From: Alphaproteobacteria bacterium
Lineage (GTDB): Bacteria; Pseudomonadota; Alphaproteobacteria; UBA9219
Direction: 5' to 3'
DNA: 32,031 nucleotides
NCBI GenBank assembly: GCA_028866275.1
Contig: JAGWIK010000022.1
Span: 1-32,031, forward strand
The position numbers and the translations under genes were made by a program. The notes beneath the pieces are model-generated. The model was given only the letters and a program-made list of their open reading frames with translations. It was not told the origin of the DNA and made no database searches. Position 1 is the first letter of the stretch. Each line of letters opens with the position of its first letter. Below are positions 8,163 through 15,702 of the stretch, one piece after another.

Positions 8163-10850
8163 ATGCCTATGTTAAGAGCCTTTTTCCGGAATTATTGCGG
8201 CGCACCCTGCCTTGCCGCGGTTTTTCTCGTGATGGCTGTCATGTGCCCGCAGACGGCGGCCGCGCAGGGCATGGGCATACCGCTAAGCCGCGACAGCCAG
8301 CTGGCTATCCTGTTTTCGGGGCTTCTGATCGGCGTTGTCGTCGCGGCCACGGCCTATCTGTTTTTCATCTGGGTTGTTATCCGCGATCGCGGGCAGGTGT
8401 TTCTTTTGCTGTTTCTTTTGTGCCTTGGCGTCAATATTTGCAGCACCAGCGATCTTCTGATGGGCCATATGGGCGTGCATTACGCGATGGCGCGCGCCTT
8501 CATCACCAACGCCAGCATTATCTTTTCCTGGGTTTTCGGCCTTTTCTTCAGCTATTATTTTCTCGAACTGGATGTCTACAACCCCGGCTATACGCTGCCT
8601 TTTGCCGCATTGGCTTTATTGCTGCTGCTGGCATTGATCTATTCGCTGATCGACATGACCACCATAGGCTTTATCATGCCGATACTGGGCACCGTTACCG
8701 TGTCCGCCATTCTGGTCGCCGGCCTTTCAGGTCTGCGCAACGACACCAGCGGCAGCCTTGTCCACCTTATCGCCTTCACCTGCTTTCTGGGCGGTATTCT
8801 GGCCGGCCCCGCCTATGTCATGGGTTATATTCCGGCCTTCAGCGCGTCGCATAACGTCGCCTATATCGCCTTTGCCCTGTCGGCCATGACCTTTGCCATC
8901 GTCGTCGCCAACCAGTTCGCGGCGCGGCAGGACGAAAAGGAAAAAGCTCTGGCCATCAGCAACGAACGTTTCGTACTGGCGACGCGCGGCGCCAACGAAG
9001 GCCTGTTCGACTGGAATATGGCGAATGGCGAAATCTTCTTTTCCGACCAGTTTCGCAAAATCATCGGCATCCGGCTCGGCAATGACGCCGCCGGATTGAA
9101 AAAATGGGTGCGCCTGATCCTGCCCGCCGACCGGCGTGTCGTGATCGACGCGCTGCGCCGGTTCCGCCGCAACGCCAAAACCAACACCCTGAACGTCGAA
9201 TACCGCATCGTGCAGCAAGACGGGGAACGCCGCTGGCTGCATTCCAAGGCCGTCGCGATGCGCGACGGGGCCACGCATCGCATGCTGCGCCTTGTCGGTT
9301 CGACCAGCGACATCACCGCGCGCAAGCAAAGCGAAGTCGCGCTGCGCGCCAGCGAAACCCGGTTCCGCAGCATTACCGAAGCGCATCCCGTGCCCGTGCT
9401 GATCGTCAGCCTGAACACCGGGTTCGTTCTTTACGCGACGCCGGGGGCAGAAAAATTCCTCAACGCCCTGCAGCAGGATCTAACCCAGCAAAATATCGCG
9501 CGGTTTCTGCCCGATCAGGACAAACGCACGGCCTTGTGGAAAGATATCGCCGCAGGACGCGCCGTCGATCTGCTCGAGGCCGATATCACCCGCAATGACG
9601 GCCTGCGCATCCCTGCCGCCATATCGGCGCGGCGCATCAATTACCAGAACGAAGACGCCATGGTGATGGGCCTGTACGATCTGACCGAACGCCAGAAAGC
9701 CCAGGCCCAGATCGCCCAACAGCAGGAAGCCCTGCAACAAAGCGAAAAAATGGCGGCGCTGGGCGGATTGCTGGCCGGCGTCGCGCACGAACTGAACAAC
9801 CCCCTGTCGGTTGTGGTCGGACAGGCGACGCTTTTGATGGAAGGATCGCCGGAACCAAAAGTCGCGACGCGCGCCGAAAAGATATTCAAGGCCGCCGACA
9901 GATGTTCGCGCATCGTCAAAAGTTTTCTGGCGCTGGCGCGGCGCAAACCGCCCGAACGCAAAGCGGTCGAATTGAACCAGATCGTGCGTTCGTCGCTGGA
10001 ACTGCTGGGGTATCAGGTCAAAACGGGCGAAATCGACCTGCAGACGGACATCGATCCGCAACTGCCCGACATCACCGGCGACGGCGACCAGCTTACCCAG
10101 GTCGTCACCAACCTCGCCCTCAACGCGATGCAGGCGATGGACGGGTGGAAACAATCCAAACGCCTGCATGTTTCAACACGGCACGACGACAAATTCGCCT
10201 ATCTTTCCGTCGCCGACAGCGGCCCCGGCATTCCGGCCGAAATCCGCAACCGCATCTTCGAGCCTTTCTTTACGACCAAAGGCAGCAAAGGCGGCACGGG
10301 CGTCGGGCTGGCGCTGTGCCTCAACATCGTGGCGTCGCATGACGGCGAACTGCTGCTGGCCGACACGCCGGGCGGCGGCGCGACCTTTACCGTGAAATTC
10401 CCCATTGGCACGGCCAAGGCGCCCACCGCCGCCACGACAGGCGACGACGGTGCCGTCGACCTGCCGAAAATCCGCCTGCTTCTGGTCGACGACGAGGTCG
10501 AAATCGCGCAAACGCTGGCCGATTTGATGGAACCTGAAGGGCATCATATCGACATCGCCGCCAATGGGGCCATCGCCATGGAAAAACTGCGTAAAAACAC
10601 CTACGATGCCGTCATCAGCGATTTGCGCATGCCGGTGATGGACGGCCCGGCCCTGTACGAAGCGTTGAAGCGTGAATTGCCTTCCTATCTGAACAGGATT
10701 ATCTATGTCACCGGCGACACCCTGTCGACCCACGTGCAGGAATTCCTGAAAAACTATCCCGTTCCCGTTGTTGAAAAACCCTATCGCCTTAAGGATATCC
10801 GCCGCGCCTTAAGCGACCTGCTCACCGCCGCGGCCCAGAAAACAGGATAG
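8163..10850 (+). CDS. Hybrid sensor histidine kinase: 7TM, two PAS, HisKA, HATPase, REC
   Basis: Membrane sensor of 895 residues. After a signal peptide (1-35, ending TAAAQG) come about seven hydrophobic helices (about 46-255) resembling a 7TMR-DISM or MHYT-like sensory bundle. PAS1 (about 266-385, ending in a LVGSTSDITARKQ PAC motif) and PAS2 (about 395-510) follow, then a Gln-rich coiled coil. His542 in GVAHELNNPL is the phospho-accepting HisKA site. The HATPase shows LNAMQAM (N box), DSGPGIP (G1) and GGTGVGLAL (G2). The C-terminal receiver domain starts RLLLVDDEVE and has phospho-acceptor Asp820 and Lys in EKPYR. All catalytic residues are present. The signal is unknown. It lies 3 bp upstream of a REC-EAL gene, its probable output partner. 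Confidence 0.92.
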   Translation: MPMLRAFFRNYCGAPCLAAVFLVMAVMCPQTAAAQGMGIPLSRDSQLAILFSGLLIGVVVAATAYLFFIWVVIRDRGQVFLLLFLLCLGVNICSTSDLLMGHMGVHYAMARAFITNASIIFSWVFGLFFSYYFLELDVYNPGYTLPFAALALLLLLALIYSLIDMTTIGFIMPILGTVTVSAILVAGLSGLRNDTSGSLVHLIAFTCFLGGILAGPAYVMGYIPAFSASHNVAYIAFALSAMTFAIVVANQFAARQDEKEKALAISNERFVLATRGANEGLFDWNMANGEIFFSDQFRKIIGIRLGNDAAGLKKWVRLILPADRRVVIDALRRFRRNAKTNTLNVEYRIVQQDGERRWLHSKAVAMRDGATHRMLRLVGSTSDITARKQSEVALRASETRFRSITEAHPVPVLIVSLNTGFVLYATPGAEKFLNALQQDLTQQNIARFLPDQDKRTALWKDIAAGRAVDLLEADITRNDGLRIPAAISARRINYQNEDAMVMGLYDLTERQKAQAQIAQQQEALQQSEKMAALGGLLAGVAHELNNPLSVVVGQATLLMEGSPEPKVATRAEKIFKAADRCSRIVKSFLALARRKPPERKAVELNQIVRSSLELLGYQVKTGEIDLQTDIDPQLPDITGDGDQLTQVVTNLALNAMQAMDGWKQSKRLHVSTRHDDKFAYLSVADSGPGIPAEIRNRIFEPFFTTKGSKGGTGVGLALCLNIVASHDGELLLADTPGGGATFTVKFPIGTAKAPTAATTGDDGAVDLPKIRLLLVDDEVEIAQTLADLMEPEGHHIDIAANGAIAMEKLRKNTYDAVISDLRMPVMDGPALYEALKRELPSYLNRIIYVTGDTLSTHVQEFLKNYPVPVVEKPYRLKDIRRALSDLLTAAAQKTG

Positions 10851-10853
10851 CCC

Positions 10854-11990
10854 ATGCGTTTGTTGATCATCGACGACGAAGAAGACATCTGCGATCTGGT
10901 CGCGGAAATCGGCGAACGCCGCGGGTTGGAGGCGCGCACCACCAGCGACGCCGAAAATGTCCAGCAAATCCTGGGCGATTTCACCCCCGACATCATCATG
11001 ATGGATTTGATGATGCCCGGCATTGACGGCGTCGAATTGCTGCGCCTTCTGTCCGAAAAGGCCAAAAACGCCAAATTATGCCTGATCAGCGGCAGCGACT
11101 CCCGCGTGTTGAACAGCGCCCGCCGCCTAGGCAGCGCGCACGGGCTGGACGTTGTCGCCGCGTTGGAAAAACCGTTAAGCATCCAGACGCTGAACGGATT
11201 TTTCGATTCCGTCACCAATACCAATATGCAGGCGCCCGATCACGCCGCCGCCATCGCTTCGGGCCAGTTCACCCTTCATTACCAGCCAGTCATCGAAATA
11301 GCGACGCGGCGCGTCAAGGGCGTCGAAGCGCTGGCGCGCTGGCAACATCCGGAACGCGGCCTGTTGTTGCCCGACGAGTTTCTGGAACAGGTTACCAATG
11401 ACGGGCTGATGCAGAACCTGACCGACTTTGTCATCCAAACGTCGGTGCGTCAGGCGGCGGCATGGAACCAGATGGGTGAAAAGATGACCCTGGCCATGAA
11501 TGTTACCGCGTCGACGTTGCTGGATCTGGCCCTGCCCGACAAAATCGCGGAGTTATGCAAACAACACGGCGTGCCGCCGGAAATGCTGATTCTGGAAGTC
11601 ACCGAAACCGAGGCGATGCGCGACGTCACCCGCACGATGGATGTGTTGCTGCGCATGCGTTTGCGCAATATCGGGGTTTCCATCGACGATTTCGGCACGG
11701 GCCATTCGTCGTTGCGCGAGCTGCAACGCATGCCGTTCAGCGAGATGAAAATCGACAAAAGCTTTGTCATCGATATGGCGCGCAGCAAGGATTCCACCGT
11801 GATCGTCAATTCCATCATCGATCTGGGTCATAATCTGGGGCTGAAAGTCATCGCCGAAGGCGTCGAGGACGCCCGCGCGTGGGAAATGCTGCATGAAAAA
11901 GGGTGCGATTTCGCCCAAGGTTTTTATATGGGCCGCCCGATGACATCGGCCGAATTTTCCATATGGCTGGATAACTGGCGAAAAATATAA
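10854..11990 (+). CDS. REC-EAL response regulator, c-di-GMP phosphodiesterase
   Basis: Response regulator of 378 residues that probably hydrolyses cyclic di-GMP. The receiver domain (1-120) has the acidic pair in IIDDEED, phospho-acceptor Asp51 in MMDLMMPG and a Lys in EKPLS. The EAL domain (about 128-375) retains the catalytic set: EALARW, the Asn of AMNVTAS, Glu of LEVTET, the loop-6 motif DDFGTGHSSL, Lys in MKIDKSF, IAEGVED and QGFYMGRPM. This argues for an active phosphodiesterase rather than a degenerate one. It starts 3 bp after the hybrid kinase stop, so the two form an operon and likely a phosphorelay that lowers c-di-GMP. It is convergent with the pilus cluster, a process often controlled by c-di-GMP. 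Confidence 0.92.
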   Translation: MRLLIIDDEEDICDLVAEIGERRGLEARTTSDAENVQQILGDFTPDIIMMDLMMPGIDGVELLRLLSEKAKNAKLCLISGSDSRVLNSARRLGSAHGLDVVAALEKPLSIQTLNGFFDSVTNTNMQAPDHAAAIASGQFTLHYQPVIEIATRRVKGVEALARWQHPERGLLLPDEFLEQVTNDGLMQNLTDFVIQTSVRQAAAWNQMGEKMTLAMNVTASTLLDLALPDKIAELCKQHGVPPEMLILEVTETEAMRDVTRTMDVLLRMRLRNIGVSIDDFGTGHSSLRELQRMPFSEMKIDKSFVIDMARSKDSTVIVNSIIDLGHNLGLKVIAEGVEDARAWEMLHEKGCDFAQGFYMGRPMTSAEFSIWLDNWRKI

Positions 11991-12006
11991 TCACAGCCGG
12001 CAAGAA

Positions 12007-12033
12007 AAAAGGGAGGCCAAAAGCCTCCCTTTT
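12007..12033. terminator. Bidirectional rho-independent terminator
   Basis: An 11-bp perfect stem (12007-12017 pairing with 12023-12033) with a CAAAA loop and A-run/T-run flanks lies 16 bases after the EAL stop and 23 bases after the pilin-like stop on the other strand. It should end both convergent transcripts. Confidence 0.9.
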
Positions 12034-12056
12034 CATGTCACTCGATGCCTTATCGC

Positions 12057-12749
12057 CTATTGGATGGCGAGGACTTGATAGTAGTAATACCCTTTGCTGG
12101 CGGTATCCGTATTGTAAACGCAGCCCGTGGCGACGCCCACCAGATTGACGCCGTCGGAGGCGACCGTCGGCCAGGCGGTCAAAGTCGGTGCGCTGGTACC
12201 GGCGTCAGCCTTCGAGGTAAAATCGCCAAGATCGGCGCCCGTCGTTGGCGCAACGTCGTAGCCGGTGCTGCGGTTGTTGATTTCGGCGCAAACCCCTTCG
12301 GATACGCGCAGGACGGCCAGAACTTCGGATGCGGAGGTTCCAAACCCCGCAACCGGCGTTATCGGATAATACCAGATATCGGTCTGTGGATCGTTGGCCA
12401 TACCGACCGAGGGGGCAGTCACGCCGCCGCCCGACGGCGAAAACAGCGCATTGGACAGATTGGTATTCGCCGCATTGATGTCGACAACGGTGGGGCCAGC
12501 CGTGCCGGTCGGGCTCATGCCGCCTTCCATCGTGATGCGATCCATGCCGACTTTCAGATTTTCACCGATCTGGATAAGGGCCGATGCCTTTGTTTTATCG
12601 CTTTCCTGCGACGTGCCGGAGGTGAAGCTGCCGCTGCCCGCCGCGATGGCGGCCGCCAAAATCGCCAGAATGGCGATGATGAACAGAATTGGACCAATGG
12701 CAATGCCCGCGTTCGCATCGAACCGCCGGTTCATTTTCTGCCCCATCAT
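12057..12749 (-). CDS. Pilin-like protein with atypical type III signal sequence
   Basis: Probable major pilin or pseudopilin of the adjacent machine, 230 residues. The N-terminus MMGQKMNRRFDANAG is followed by IAIGPILFIIAILAILAAAIAAG, a hydrophobic helix (about 16-38) as in type IV pilins. Cleavage after Gly15 would leave a mature protein with Pro, not Glu, at position 5, which is unusual for bacteria. The rest is a Gly/Thr/Ser/Ala-rich extracellular-type domain with Cys residues in EGVCAEINN and ATGCVYNT that could form a C-terminal disulfide loop. GGGAGAG lies about 7 bases before the ATG. It is the last gene of the cluster, separated from the other six by 170 bp, as expected for a separately and strongly expressed pilin. 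Assignment rests on N-terminal architecture and context. Confidence 0.65.
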   Translation of the reverse strand: MMGQKMNRRFDANAGIAIGPILFIIAILAILAAAIAAGSGSFTSGTSQESDKTKASALIQIGENLKVGMDRITMEGGMSPTGTAGPTVVDINAANTNLSNALFSPSGGGVTAPSVGMANDPQTDIWYYPITPVAGFGTSASEVLAVLRVSEGVCAEINNRSTGYDVAPTTGADLGDFTSKADAGTSAPTLTAWPTVASDGVNLVGVATGCVYNTDTASKGYYYYQVLAIQ

Positions 12750-12851
12750 GCTTGCTCTCCCGCTTTATAATTTTAATGCACAACCCCGGCGAGACGGGCC
12801 GGGACGGCTGAAAGGAAAGGGCGCGCGAATCTGCGAACCCCTAGCCTTATC

Positions 12852-12880
12852 CATACAGCATTTTTTCGTATGACGGTCAA
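12852..12880 (-). promoter_or_regulatory. Candidate promoter for the pilin-like gene
   Basis: On the minus strand TTGACC (12880-12875), a 17-base spacer and TGTATG (12857-12852) occur about 100 bases before the pilin-like ATG, in the only sizeable gap of the cluster. The -35 is good, the -10 weak. An internal promoter would allow more pilin than machine components. Confidence 0.3.
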
Positions 12881-12919
12881 GAAGTTGCCCTGTTTGGCGA
12901 CAAAAAACCGGCGGCCGAA

Positions 12920-13435
12920 TCACTGCTTGGGCGGCGGCAGGTTGAAAACGACTCGCTCCCCGGTCACTTCGGCCTTCATCAAATCCGATCCCGCACATTT
13001 GCCGACGCAAAAAAACCGCAGCCTCCATTGATATTCCGGCGACAGGGTATCGAGATAAGCCAGCGCGTTGACCCATTCGTGGAATTGCGCGCCGTCATCG
13101 GATTTGATGATAACGGCGGGCGTTCCGTCCAGATCGAATTTGATATCGGGAAATTGATGCTGCAGACGGGCGACGATATCGCGGCCTTCCTTAACGTTGA
13201 TCTTGTTTTTGACCTCTTCCGGCAAGACCGGCGCCGCGACAATGGCCGCATCGGCCTGTTTTTTGGCATCCACCGACGCGTGGACGGCCAGCGACGCCGC
13301 CACCAGCGTCACCAGGGCAACACCCCAGCAGACCCCGACCACAATGGCGGTCGATTTATCCAGTGCCATAAGCGCCTTGGCGATCAGCCGCGGCGTCACA
13401 ATTTTGATCAGAAGGGATGACGAAAGATTTTTCAT
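12920..13435 (-). CDS. Inner-membrane pilus assembly protein, GspM/PilO-like by inference
   Basis: Protein of 171 residues with a short cytoplasmic N-terminus, one transmembrane helix (about 29-51, TAIVVGVCWGVALVTLVAASLAV... in outline) and a periplasmic domain. The domain has a beta-alpha-beta pattern (GTPAVIIKSDDGAQFHEWVNAL then YQWRLRFFCVG in outline) that recalls the ferredoxin-like fold of GspM/PilO alignment-complex proteins, in which a helix ending W..AL is preceded by an IxxxSDD strand. Two cysteines (FFCVGKCAG) could form a disulfide. No family is recognised by sequence. The 4-bp overlap (ATGA) with the preceding GspL-like gene and position before the pilin support a structural role in the machine's inner-membrane platform. 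Confidence 0.6.
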   Translation of the reverse strand: MKNLSSSLLIKIVTPRLIAKALMALDKSTAIVVGVCWGVALVTLVAASLAVHASVDAKKQADAAIVAAPVLPEEVKNKINVKEGRDIVARLQHQFPDIKFDLDGTPAVIIKSDDGAQFHEWVNALAYLDTLSPEYQWRLRFFCVGKCAGSDLMKAEVTGERVVFNLPPPKQ

Positions 13436-14481
13436 TTCTTTGTCGCCTCATAGAGAATCTCGGCCTGATTGCCGATCACAACCCCTTGATCGTTGGCTTC
13501 GATATTTTTGCCGCCGATGGCGGTAATGCGGTCGGCCGTGGCGCTGGGCGGCACCTGGGCGCGCCACCGCGCCTGACCGTTGGTGATGCTGTAAACGTTC
13601 AAAAAGCCGTTGAGATCCAAAAGCCCGTCATTGACGTCGAGAAATTGGCGGATTTGTTCGCGCAAGGGGCTGCGCCGCAATTCTTCGGCCTGCGTCATCA
13701 ACCGCATCGATTTGTCGCGCGTGCTGTCCAGCGCGGCGGACAGATCGTGCCGCGCCGCCAGCAACGACATATTGGCCAACAGCCAGACGACAAAAGAAAA
13801 ACCGGCTACGGCCAGGGAAACCATCACCGACAAGGTCGCCAGAATGCGCCGCGCCCGGTCTTCGAACAGGGATACCGAATACCACGACACGGGCGTCAGC
13901 TGTTCGACGCGGTCGGGATCAAGGTTGACGATGGGGGCCTGTCCCAATTCGCGCGACGTCCGTTCGGCCTTGGCGCGCACGACCGGCGACGTGCCGCGAA
14001 AAACCTGCAGCCCGTCTTCCGTCACGATCATCAGCACGGCGATTTCCTCGCCGAAATAAGTATAACAAACCGGCAGAGGCGCCGCGTCCTTCATCGACGG
14101 CAGCAACGACGCCAGCGGGCACCATGAATTGGGCTGCGACGCCAGTTCCGACGACCGCACGGCCAGATACCAGATGCGGTTGCCAGAGGCCTGCCACACG
14201 ACATGCACGCGTTCGGTGTCGCAGGCTTCGGCGGCGGCGTTCCAGACGATTTCTTCTTCCTGTCCCGCAATGCGCGGGCATGTGCCGCCGATAACTTCGG
14301 GAGGAAAATAAAAATCGCCGACGCCGCCGATGTTTCCGAACAACGGCTTGATCAGCGCGCTTGACGACTCGGTGCCGGCCCCGGCATCGCCGTCATGGCG
14401 CGACACGGGGCCAAGATCGTCGAGATCGCCGGTCTTTTGCCCCGCAAGGCCGAGACTCTTGAGAAGGAGTTCAATGTTCAT
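13432..14481 (-). CDS. Bitopic inner-membrane pilus assembly protein, GspL-like topology
   Basis: Protein of 349 residues not recognised by sequence. A large N-terminal part (1-215) without signal peptide is followed by one transmembrane helix (about 217-240, around LATLSVMVSLAVAGFSFVVW) and a periplasmic part with an alpha-helical stretch (245-280) and a final beta-rich domain (285-345). This cytoplasm-TM-periplasm layout is that of GspL, or of a PilM-PilN fusion, which link the ATPase to the pseudopilus. Six cysteines in the N-domain (e.g. GGTCPRI, EACDTER, SWCPLA, VCYTYF) are unusual for GspL. Its ATG directly abuts the stop of the GspF-like gene and its stop overlaps the next gene by 4 bp. 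Function is inferred from topology and operon position. Confidence 0.55.
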   Translation of the reverse strand: MNIELLLKSLGLAGQKTGDLDDLGPVSRHDGDAGAGTESSSALIKPLFGNIGGVGDFYFPPEVIGGTCPRIAGQEEEIVWNAAAEACDTERVHVVWQASGNRIWYLAVRSSELASQPNSWCPLASLLPSMKDAAPLPVCYTYFGEEIAVLMIVTEDGLQVFRGTSPVVRAKAERTSRELGQAPIVNLDPDRVEQLTPVSWYSVSLFEDRARRILATLSVMVSLAVAGFSFVVWLLANMSLLAARHDLSAALDSTRDKSMRLMTQAEELRRSPLREQIRQFLDVNDGLLDLNGFLNVYSITNGQARWRAQVPPSATADRITAIGGKNIEANDQGVVIGNQAEILYEATKK

Positions 14482-15702
14482 TTACTGGGACCGCAGATTC
14501 TTCAGGCTGTCGAGGAAGCTGTCGTTTTGAATGAGCAACAGATAGATCATCGTCAAAATCGTCGCGCCAGCCAGAACCATCATCGTGACCATCCCCATGA
14601 TGGCCAGCCGCCGCTGATCCGACTTTGCCATAAGTCCGCGTTCTTCGGCAATCGCGGTGTAGACTTCGGCCAATTGATCGACCGACTGGATGGTTGCGAT
14701 CTGGTCGCGTTCGCCTTTTTGCAACGGCCAGCGCGCCAGCGCGCGCGACGGGTCGACGCCGGCCATCACGCGGCTTTTGCTTTCCGCCCAGTAAAGCCGG
14801 GTCGACGGTTCGTAAACCCCGTCGATAATAATGTCCAGGGCGTCGGCCAACGGCACTTTGCCGTCCAGCAACCGCTGCATCAGCTTGCAGGTTTCCTTCA
14901 TGCTGACATTGCGCAAATAGGATGAAACGATGGGCGCGCGCATCAGGAATTTCGACGTGAAATGGTCGGCGCGATGACGGTTGGCCCAATAAAGCGCCGC
15001 AAAAGTGACGCCGGACACGAGCAACAGCATGATAAAAACCAGCAGGCTGCCATTGATCCATGTCGCGATTTTAATGGCGTGGTCGAATTTTTCCGCCGCG
15101 TGCGGATCGCTGGACTTCGTTCCCTGGCTCTTCAGATAGGGGATAAAGCCGAATTGCGCGCCCCACACCGTGCCGACAATGTTCACGATATCGAAAGACA
15201 GCCAGCTGAGCGCGGTGACGATCACCTTCATACCTTTGCCTTTTTCTTCGGTATGTTCGATGGCGTGCTGGATCACGCCTTTCAGATCGCCGGCGCGTTC
15301 GCCCGCGGTGATAATCGCCATGGTGGCCGCGTCGAACAGGCGCAACGCGCGCAAGGCTTCGGAAAACGCGCCGCCGCCCTTCAACACCGTGCGCGTCGGC
15401 AAAAAGGCCATGCGGCGTTTGGGGTCGGTTTCGCCTTCGATGATATTTAAAAGCGCGGTGCCCGCCGACGCCGTCGCGCCCTGAAACCGCAAGGCGCGCA
15501 GCAACTGGATTTGCCACGCCCGCGACCGCACATCGGCCCATTCCAGCAGCGGCGGCCTTTGTTCGTGGATGCGTATGGGCCAGAACCCGTTATTGCGCAG
15601 CTGGCGGCGGACGGAATGTTGATCCGGAAGATAGAAATCTTCTTCCCTGATATCGATCATGCCGTGGCGGACTTCGGCATATTTGGCGTGGAACAGTTTC
15701 AT
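14482..15702 (-). CDS. Type IV pilus / type II secretion inner-membrane platform protein, GspF/PilR-like
   Basis: Polytopic platform protein of 406 residues on which the ATPase acts during pilus assembly. Two T2SF-type helical repeats are visible: about 65-165 (LRALRFQGATASAG through TAGERAGDLKGVIQHAIEH, a hallmark of the family) and about 270-370 (KETCKLMQRLLDGKVPLADAL onward). Hydrophobic segments lie near 160-185, 212-240 and 370-393, the usual three-helix pattern. The protein resembles the R64 thin-pilus PilR / BfpE branch more than PilC. The ATG overlaps the ATPase stop by 4 bp. Fixed position after the ATPase gene is typical of the family (GspE-GspF, PilQ-PilR). Confidence 0.85.
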   Translation of the reverse strand: MKLFHAKYAEVRHGMIDIREEDFYLPDQHSVRRQLRNNGFWPIRIHEQRPPLLEWADVRSRAWQIQLLRALRFQGATASAGTALLNIIEGETDPKRRMAFLPTRTVLKGGGAFSEALRALRLFDAATMAIITAGERAGDLKGVIQHAIEHTEEKGKGMKVIVTALSWLSFDIVNIVGTVWGAQFGFIPYLKSQGTKSSDPHAAEKFDHAIKIATWINGSLLVFIMLLLVSGVTFAALYWANRHRADHFTSKFLMRAPIVSSYLRNVSMKETCKLMQRLLDGKVPLADALDIIIDGVYEPSTRLYWAESKSRVMAGVDPSRALARWPLQKGERDQIATIQSVDQLAEVYTAIAEERGLMAKSDQRRLAIMGMVTMMVLAGATILTMIYLLLIQNDSFLDSLKNLRSQ

